This document shows, in pieces, positions 5,930-10,506 of a stretch of 10,506 bases of DNA (the first letter of the stretch is position 1; every line of letters begins with the position of its first letter). The DNA lies in NCBI GenBank assembly GCA_026770585.1, contig MU646776.1:78367-88872 (forward strand), in the 5' to 3' direction. A program made the translations under genes and the position numbers. Source of the DNA: Baffinella frigidus. Lineage: Eukaryota; Cryptophyceae; Cryptomonadales; Baffinellaceae. Under the pieces are notes generated by a model. It ran no database searches and was not told where the DNA came from. It worked only from the letters and a program-made list of their open reading frames with translations.

Positions 5930-6003
5930 ATGGCGCCCAACAAGGATGAGTCAGACGACGTCTTCACCCAGCACGTCTGGGGCCCCGCCTTCCAGTTCTA
6001 CAA
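5930..6003 (+). CDS. SEC61G: SEC61G exon 1 with start codon
   Basis: This exon is 74 nt, starting at an ATG in the context AAGGACATGGCG, which has purines upstream and G at +4, and ending TACAA|GTGACT. It encodes 24 residues, [16 protein letters not shown] then WGPAFQFY. The trailing AA pairs with the G at 6671 or 6856 to make Lys before DS, exactly as in the family. A longer frame covers the same stretch in a different phase (from 5796), but it has no recognisable content. Confidence 0.88.
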
Positions 6004-9000
6004 GTGACTCCCCGGCCCGCTCCCGCCCCCGCCCGGCACACTGGGGCGCACACCCACCCGTGGGTGCTAGAAGGGAGGCCAGGCCGAGGAGTGATCGGGG
6101 AGGCTGGTCAGCAGAGTGGGCGGCGCGGCCTGGTGGAGCAGGATCCTGGACGGGAATGGTTCAGATGTTGACGAGAGTGGCGCGGGCGGGCCGCTGCGTC
6201 GTGGAGGCTCGTTTGGGGGCGACGCGGTCGGAGAGCGATGCCGCATGGGGACGGATTCGACGTAGACCGGGGGAGGGGGCATGCCTCACTGTGCTGCGCT
6301 CTGCCAAGAAGCAGCTAGGCTGCGTTTCACAGTTGGAAATGACCCTGTGGCGACTGAGGAGGCGGCATGTGCCGCTGTGGACGTGCCGTAGGGATCCACG
6401 CTGCTGGTTTCAAATCAGGCGCCTCCTGGGATCCCGGGAGGGTCCTAGTGTAGGGTCCAGGGTCTAGGGTCTAGGGTCCAAACCCTGAACCCTGAACGAG
6501 GGCAAGTCCGCCTGGGGAGGACGCGCCCGTTGGGAACTGAGAGCATGCTGGTGGAGTGCCACGTCTTTGCCGGCCTGGCTAGACGGTCCCCTGGGGAAGC
6601 TCGGTGGGAGGTCATCTCCGGCCCACTTGCTTACAAGAGGCGCTAACCCCTGCTCGCTCCCGCGGCGCAGGGACTCGAAGATGCTGGTGCGCCGCTGTTC
6701 CAAGCCTGACAAGAACGGTGAGGCGCCCCACCAGCAACCCGTAGCAGCTTAACCGGGTCGGGTACTCAAGTAATTTTTAGCTAAACCGATGAGATCTCAT
6801 CGGTATCTCCCGTCAGCAATTTGAGGTCCCTAGGGTTTCCTATCGTAGGGTCCAGGGACTCGAAGATGCTGGTGCGTCGCTGCTCCAAGCCTGACAAGAA
6901 CGGTGAGGCGCCCGCCCCGTCGTTGTCTTACTCTGTCTCAGGCTATTCGGGCTCACCAATTTGGTGAGCCGGGCCCTTTCCCGCTCCAAAGTTGACGGAT
7001 TTGTACCGCAAAGCCACCCTGTTGACTTCAGAAGAGTCACACAGTCACGTCAACCCGAGTGGTGAGGCGTCCACCCTTCATTTCGCTAGCGGTAGAGATC
7101 CCCGCTCTAGCCGGGTCGGGTTGACGGACTATTCTCAAGTTGACACTGCGGGATCGAGGTACACATCCGTCAACATCCGTCAACTTTGGCGTGAGAAGGA
7201 GCCCAGTCTCGCCCAATTGACGAGGCCAAATCAGACTGGGACGTAGGTAGGGACCCTAGCTCTCGCTGCGTCGATCTGGGCGCACCGTTTGGGTGAGCCC
7301 GGCAGTTGATTTTCCGGGGCAGTGGTACAAATCCTAGCTGAAAGCACCTGAAATGCCTTTATGGCGAACCCAGGTTTACTCAGGCAGAGCTGGAAATCCG
7401 CCAGGGGGTGGTGGGGAAATAGAACGCCACACCGACTCGATTAGCGCTAGGGATCACGCACACAAAACAGCAGATGCTGAGCAAGATCTGTGGGGGGTTG
7501 GGGTTTGGGGGTTGCCGCTCGAAGGCGCACGGCGTCTTCCCCTCGAGCACTGGTGCTGCAGACGCTATGGGGCGGCAGCCATGTGGTGTTCACAGTTTGG
7601 AGAGCCCGGGCTCTATTCCGGTCCAAAGTTGACGAATTTGTACCGCACACCCCGCATGTCAACTTACGCATAGTCCGCCAACCCGAGTGAGGCAGAGCTA
7701 GAAGACGCTGTGGAGCGGAAGCCGTCGCTAGAGAGCCAGCATCCGGATGTTCAGGCTCTTGGGGGTTCAGGGTTAGTTTCGCCAGGCTCCCCCGAAGCTC
7801 CGTGGAAAGCTTGAGGCTCATCCTGACCAGTCAAATACGATTTCGGGGATCTCCGATGCGATTTACAAACGAAAATTACTATACGGACGTGACGTGACTG
7901 GACACAGTCCCGTGTGTAGTAATTTTCGTTGCTTAAGTCAACGACGCTAGATCTGGCGTAGATGAGGCTTCGGTTTCCCTCGAGCCCTCTTGCGTGGTCA
8001 TTTTGCTAGCGGTGTTTTGCATCGCCTAGCTTAGTCCGGATCGTATTTTGAGTCAAATGCTCGCCGCGATTCGATCTCGAGATGCTGCGACGCACGGAGG
8101 CGATCCGATTTGACAAAAAAAACACCCCTAACCATCCCTAACCATCCCTGATCATCCGTGATCATTTCTAACCATCCCTGACCATCCCTAACCATCCCTG
8201 ATCATCTCGAAAGCAGCTGGCCCAGGGCAGGGCACCTGACTCCCCCCCGCCTGAAATGACCGAGGGCACCCGACCCCCCCCCCGCCTGAAATGACCGAAA
8301 CTGGTTTTTCAGCTGGCCCAGGGTAGCAGACGTTGCTCACGCTTAACGCCCCCTCCACTGACGCGATGGGGTGGGGGCGAAGTTCTGTGATCTCATCCAC
8401 GACTGGTGGCCCGAGAGCTGGGAGCAACCCGTGGGAGTTCACGTCTCAACTCCATGCCACAGTTCCGAGACAGCCATAGTGCTCACGCTTAAAAGTGACC
8501 TCCCTGCCTGAAATGCGACTTTCAGGCCGAAACAGTTTGTTTCAAAATTATCCCATTTCTAGCCTCGGGTGGGGGGGCAGAACCAGAGCCTCCAAGATCG
8601 CCAACCCCTAACCCCTAACCCCAAAATCAGCGTTCACCTGAATCCTTCATCCCCACTCCCTAAACCCTGCTCCCCAATCCCAACCCCCCAACCACCCAAC
8701 CCCAACCCCCGCCCCAGAGTTCACCACGAAGATCGCAATGGCTACCGGCCCAATCCCTAAACCCCAATCTAATCCCCTCGCCATCCACCAAAACGCCCCA
8801 ACCCTCCACCCTAACCACCTAACCCCACCCTACCCCCCTGACCCTAAACGCTAACCCCTCAACCTCAAACAGAGTTCACCAACCCCCTAGCCCCACCCTA
8901 CCCCCCTGACCCTAAACGCTAACCACCCCCCTGACCCTAAACGCTAACCCCTTCACCTCGAACAGAGTTCACCAAGATTGCTATGGCGACCTGGTTTAGG

Positions 9001-9157
9001 GTTTAGGGTTTAGGAAACCCCTAACCCCCTAACCCCACCCTACCCCCTGACCCTAAACGCTAACCCCTCAACCTCAAACAGAGTTCACCAAGATTGCTAT
9101 GGCGACGGGTCTTGGGTTCCTCGTGATGGGCTTCATCGGATTCTTCGTTAAGCTCAT
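5930..9157 (+). CDS. SEC61G: Sec61 gamma subunit (SecE family), exons 1-3; last exon not found
   Basis: Sec61 gamma is the small tail-anchored subunit of the ER protein-conducting channel. It clamps the Sec61 alpha halves with an amphipathic helix and one membrane span. Exons joined are 5930-6003, 6671-6717 and 9082-9157, all GT-AG with phases 2, 1 and 2. They give 65 codons plus two bases. Residues 1-24 form a variable N-terminus ([16 protein letters not shown] and on). Residues 25-41 hold [17 protein letters not shown], the family signature. The rest holds [12 protein letters not shown] and the membrane segment [12 protein letters not shown]. The usual C-terminus of about ten residues is missing, so a short fourth exon is expected after 9157 but is not visible before 10506. 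Two alternative second exons exist (6671-6717 and 6856-6902). The N-terminus looks about eight residues longer than the animal or plant protein. Confidence 0.93.
6004..6670 (+). other. SEC61G intron 1: contents
   Basis: This is a 667-nt GC-rich intron, from GTGACT to GCGCAG. Only a short mixed block at 6449-6500 is telomere-like (TAGGGTC and ACCCTGA forms on opposite strands, able to pair). The long plus-strand frame crossing it (5796-6467) has no recognisable domain and is out of phase with exon 1. Confidence 0.7.
6671..6717 (+). CDS. SEC61G: SEC61G exon 2, copy a
   Basis: This exon is 47 nt, between GGCGCAG and G|GTGAGG. It encodes [15 protein letters not shown], the amphipathic-helix region of Sec61 gamma. 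Its length is not a multiple of three, so only one of the two copies can be used in a given mRNA without a frameshift. The near-identical copy b lies 185 bp downstream. Confidence 0.9.
6785..6804. repeat. Perfect 20-bp palindrome
   Basis: ACCGATGAGATCTCATCGGT is self-complementary over its full length. It lies between the two copies of SEC61G exon 2. In RNA it could form a stem, but with little loop. Confidence 0.6.
6856..6902 (+). CDS. SEC61G: SEC61G exon 2, copy b (duplicate or mutually exclusive exon)
   Basis: This is a second 47-nt exon with acceptor GTCCAG and donor G|GTGAGG. It differs from 6671-6717 at two bases, CGC to CGT (Arg) and TGT to TGC (Cys), both silent, so it encodes the same 15 residues. 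Identity runs about 11 bp past the donor into the intron and stops at the acceptor. Either copy splices in phase between exon 1 and exon 3. Which one is used cannot be told from sequence. Confidence 0.75.
6950..7188. repeat. GTTGAC-family repeat, copy C plus inverted copy
   Basis: Copy C (6950-7066) begins with the near-perfect palindrome GGCTCACCAATTTGGTGAGCC and continues CCAAAGTTGACGGATTTGTACC. At 7116-7188 the same unit runs in reverse (GACTATTCTCAAGTTGAC, then CATCCGTCAAC twice, then TTTGG), so the pair forms a large imperfect inverted repeat. Confidence 0.7.
7264..7345. repeat. Degenerate GTTGAC-family repeat
   Basis: GCGCACCGTTTGGGTGAGCC is followed by CGGCAGTTGATTTTCCGG and GTGGTACAAATCC. 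This keeps the motif order of copy C in decayed form. Confidence 0.45.
7597..7700. repeat. GTTGAC-family dispersed repeat, copy D
   Basis: GGAGAGCCCGGGCTCTATTC precedes GGTCCAAAGTTGACGAATTT, then ATGTCAACTTACGCATAG and GAGGCAGAGCTAG. It is close to copies A and B. Confidence 0.75.
7868..7931. repeat. Foldback with TTACTAC ends, second copy
   Basis: AACGAAAATTACTATACGG on the left pairs with CCGTGTGTAGTAATTTTCGTT on the right, apart from a two-base offset. The ends match those of 1320-1388, but the interior differs. Confidence 0.65.
8121..8206 (+). repeat. 10-bp minisatellite
   Basis: About eight units of ACCATCCCTA or ATCATCCGTG type run in strict 10-bp register within SEC61G intron 2. Confidence 0.85.
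8230..8297 (+). repeat. 34-bp tandem duplication
   Basis: Two adjacent units differ slightly. Each runs from GGGCACC(T/C)GAC through a C run to GCCTGAAATGACCGA. The pair is bracketed by AGCTGGCCCAGGG at 8215 and 8312. A third CCTGAAATG occurs near 8508. Confidence 0.8.
8541..8576. mobile_element. Solo end of the MITE-like element
   Basis: TTCAAAATTATCCCATTTCT then AGCCTCGGGTGGG matches the right end of copy 2 (2913-2945). The left end and the central palindrome are not present upstream, so this is a truncated remnant. Confidence 0.65.
8718..8749 (+). pseudogene. Diverged copy of SEC61G exon 3 5' end
   Basis: CCAG|AGTTCACCACGAAGATC and on encodes [11 protein letters not shown], against [10 protein letters not shown] in the used exon. 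Apart from a three-base insertion (one Thr), all five substitutions relative to 9082-9113 are silent. It stops at GGC and returns to CCCTAAA repeat. Confidence 0.75.
8872..8880 (+). pseudogene. Minimal exon 3 start with acceptor
   Basis: CCTCAAACAG|AGTTCACC is identical to the acceptor and first codons of the used exon 3, then breaks into CCCCCTAGCC. It is a tandem copy of the acceptor region. Confidence 0.6.
8966..8990 (+). pseudogene. Exon 3 5'-end fragment with acceptor
   Basis: GAACAG|AGTTCACCAAGATTGC and on is identical to the used exon for 25 bp (EFTKIAMAT), then breaks into TTTAGGG repeat at 8992. It could act as a decoy 3' splice site 116 bp before the real one. Confidence 0.75.
8992..9078. 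repeat. Telomere-like block just before SEC61G exon 3
   Basis: Three G-rich TTTAGGG units (8992-9014) are followed by C-rich CCCTAA-type sequence, ending at the AAACAG acceptor. Confidence 0.8.
9082..9157 (+). CDS. SEC61G: SEC61G exon 3 (membrane segment)
   Basis: This exon is 76 nt, after the acceptor CAAACAG and ending CTCAT|GTACAC. AG joins the last G of exon 2 to give Glu. It then encodes [14 protein letters not shown] and [10 protein letters not shown], the single transmembrane helix. Family members follow with I(H/F)IPINNIIVG, which is absent here, so a donor at 9158 is inferred. If not spliced, the frame reads on into CCCGAAA repeat and stops at a TAA after about 20 further codons. 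Confidence 0.87.
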
Positions 9158-9162
9158 GTACA

Positions 9163-9382
9163 CCCCCAAACCCGAAACCCGAAACCCGAAACCCGAAACC
9201 CTGCACCATAAACCTGCAAACCCGAAATCCTGCGATGGCCTTCGTTGAGCTCGTGTACCCCCCTACACCCGAAACCCGAAATTCGAAACCCGAAACCACC
9301 CCCCTACACCCGAAACCCGAAATTCGAAACCCGAAACCACCCCCCTACACCCGAAACCCGAAATCCGAAACCCGAGACCCCG
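9163..9382 (+). repeat. CCCGAAA-type telomere-like repeat after SEC61G exon 3
   Basis: Runs of CCCGAAA (complement of TTTCGGG) lie here, including a direct duplication of about 45 bp (around 9262-9349, CCCCCTACACCCGAAACCCG). An internally deleted exon 3 tail, TTCGTTGAGCTCGTGTACC, sits at 9241-9259. Confidence 0.88.
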
Positions 9383-9437
9383 CAATGAGCTCATACAACA
9401 TGGTTGAGGAGTTTAGAATTTGGGATAGAGGGTTTCG

Positions 9438-9481
9438 GGGTTCCTCGTAGTGGTCTTCATCGGATTCTTCGTTAAGCTCAT
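9438..9481 (+). pseudogene. Copy of SEC61G exon 3 3' half with donor
   Basis: This encodes [14 protein letters not shown] and ends CTCAT|GTACACC like the real exon. A few clustered changes turn VMG into VVV, but the membrane segment stays open and hydrophobic. No acceptor with a sensible phase is evident; GGGTTTCGG repeat precedes it. Confidence 0.8.
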
Positions 9482-9507
9482 GTACACCCCCTTCCCGATG
9501 CGATTCT

Positions 9508-9655
9508 GGTTTAGGGGTTAGGGTGTGGGGTTTAGGCTGAGGGTGTGGGTTTAGAGAGTGGGGTTTGGGGTTCACCACATGCAAGTCTGCTCACGAGTCT
9601 GCTCATGCAGTTCCGTTAGGGTGTAGGGTGTAGGGTGTAGGGTGTAGCTCATGTA
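9508..9655 (+). repeat. G-rich telomere-like blocks with an exon 3 tail scrap
   Basis: TTTAGGGG and TGTGGGTT forms lie at 9508-9575 and TGTAGGG units at 9616-9645. The latter run straight into AGCTCATGTACCCC (9646-9659), which matches the end of exon 3 and its donor. Confidence 0.75.
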
Positions 9656-9659
9656 CCCC

Positions 9660-10506
9660 CCCCCCTTGATGTCAGCCGCAGTCGACCCGAGTTCGCTGTA
9701 CATGTATTTTAGGTACCCCGAGTGTATTTATGGGACGTGCCCCGTACTAAACGTGTGAAGCTTTTTGAACCGGGGCTCCTGTCTGAATGTATGATATGGC
9801 CTAGATAGGACGATTCGCAGCGAATCTGCGTAACTTGCTACCATGAACCATAAAGCGCTAGCCCTTTGCAGTGCGAAGCTGCCCGTGCACGCCCGTGTCC
9901 CTTTCGTTGGTGCATGCTACGGCACAGCGATGGCGAGGCGAAGACATCACACCCCGCCCTTACCATAGCACAGCATCAACTCTTCGCACAGCGCGAAACA
10001 GTTGTTTTGATTTATGTATTGGATTTCGCATCAGATTCCGCAAGTTCCACCGAGGCACAACGTACCAGTAGAAGGGCTCCGTGATGGCTCTTTCCTTGTC
10101 CCACGAGGCGTTGGGGAATCTACCAAGCCCCCACCGCTTCGTGGTACGTGGGAACCAAGGGTGGGGCTTGATGTTTTTGCCTCGCTATCGTAGGCGAGGC
10201 TAAGACATCAAGATGGCGAGGCTAAGACATCAAGCCCCACCCTTAACATGACACACCATGCCGGTTTGAGTGATGTCGGATTCCGCGGTAGATTCGCCAT
10301 CTAACGCGAAAAATCCGATACAAATTAATACACCATTTTGAGTGTGGTTCCACCAGCCCTCCGAAGGGGGGCACTTTGATCGTTTGGCCAACTCCCGGAG
10401 TGTATCCCTTAAGTGGCCAGCCGGTCAAAATTGACCCGCAAGAGGTCCTAGGCAGGTCCTGGGGCCCTACGGTAGGGCGTATGAGCCTACTGGGCACTTG
10501 AGGGAT
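9660..10506. other. Non-coding right end: little recognised
   Basis: No exon of SEC61G (an IPINNIIVG-like end) or of any other gene is recognised. The stretch includes small dyads (GATTCGC-A-GCGAATC at 9812-9826 and GCCCTACGGTAGGGC at 10464-10478) and a foldback repeat (9928-9976 and 10157-10259). Short frames here have no known motifs. Confidence 0.55.
10157..10244. repeat. Foldback repeat with 33-bp arms
   Basis: Arms 10157-10189 and 10212-10244 are inverted copies (AAGGGTGGGGCTTGATGT and on) with about three mismatches. GGCGAGGCTAAGACATCAAG occurs twice, at 10192 and 10215. A diverged relative of the right arm lies at 9928-9976, and CAAGCCCCCACC near 10123 can also pair with the left arm. 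Confidence 0.75.

Larger units (their letters stand above)
8603..8960 (+). repeat. C-rich telomere-like sequence in SEC61G intron 2
   Basis: Units of CCCTAAAC, CCCCTAACC and CCCAACC form cover most of this stretch. Larger segments are repeated too: CCTGACCCTAAACGCTAACC occurs near 8838, 8904 and 8930 and again near 9046. Exon 3 start fragments are embedded at 8718, 8872 and 8966. Confidence 0.85.
6718..9081 (+). other. SEC61G intron 2: contents
   Basis: This is a 2364-nt intron counted from exon 2a. It holds a 20-bp perfect palindrome (6785-6804), exon 2b, a head-to-head pair of GTTGAC repeats (6950-7188), further copies (7264-7345 and 7597-7700), a TTACTAC-ended foldback (7868-7931), a 10-bp minisatellite (8121-8206), a 34-bp duplication (8230-8297), a solo MITE end (8541-8576), and C-rich telomere-like sequence with exon 3 fragments (8603-9081). 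No other exon is recognised. Confidence 0.7.

Noticed and set aside
5796-6467. 223-aa plus-strand frame as a gene
   Set aside because: It overlaps SEC61G exon 1 in another phase, is GC-rich low-complexity (Arg, Pro and Gly runs) and shows no motif. The SEC61G exons explain the region better.
7447-7821. 124-aa minus-strand frame as a gene
   Set aside because: It crosses a GTTGAC-family repeat copy, has no motif and lies inside SEC61G intron 2.
9060-9584. Minus-strand frames of 79 aa
   Set aside because: They are translations of TTTCGGG repeats and the antisense of SEC61G exon 3.

Overview
The window looks like nuclear DNA of a eukaryotic microalga, most likely from the green lineage. It has no prokaryotic gene layout. 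Two conserved eukaryotic genes are split into short exons with GT-AG introns, and much of the intron space is degenerate Arabidopsis-type telomere repeat (TTTAGGG with TTTCGGG, TGTAGGG and TTGAGGG variants). The telomere type, the repeat content and a G-box pair in the intergenic region fit a prasinophyte-like green alga with a large repetitive genome. A Cymbomonas-like organism is a guess, not something the sequence proves.

Layout. Positions 45-4444 (minus strand) carry the N-terminal part of a VAC14 homologue, the HEAT-repeat scaffold of the PIKfyve/Fab1-Fig4 lipid kinase-phosphatase complex. Five exons can be read (4444-4313, 2394-2270, 904-856, 511-461, 89-45). Every splice phase agrees, and the gene runs off the left edge. 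Positions 5930-9157 (plus strand) carry SEC61G, the gamma/SecE subunit of the ER translocon, in three exons (5930-6003, 6671-6717, 9082-9157). The short last exon is not found in the window. The genes diverge from a shared intergenic region (about 4571-5929) that contains a 14-bp double G-box palindrome. They belong to unrelated pathways.

Both genes are surrounded by fragments of their own exons. Four near-periodic units on the right of VAC14 intron 1 each carry the 3' end of exon 1 with its splice donor followed by a 20-bp repeat array. VAC14 exon 2 has four partial copies. SEC61G exon 2 is duplicated whole with only two synonymous changes. SEC61G exon 3 has several 5' and 3' fragments placed at splice-site borders.

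The introns also hold foldback elements: a MITE-like family with a 42-bp perfect central palindrome (two full copies and one solo end), a 67-bp-arm hairpin, a dispersed GTTGAC-ended repeat family, small TTACTAC-ended hairpins, and 10-bp and 34-bp tandem repeats. The right end (9660-10506) is non-coding as far as can be seen and includes another foldback repeat.
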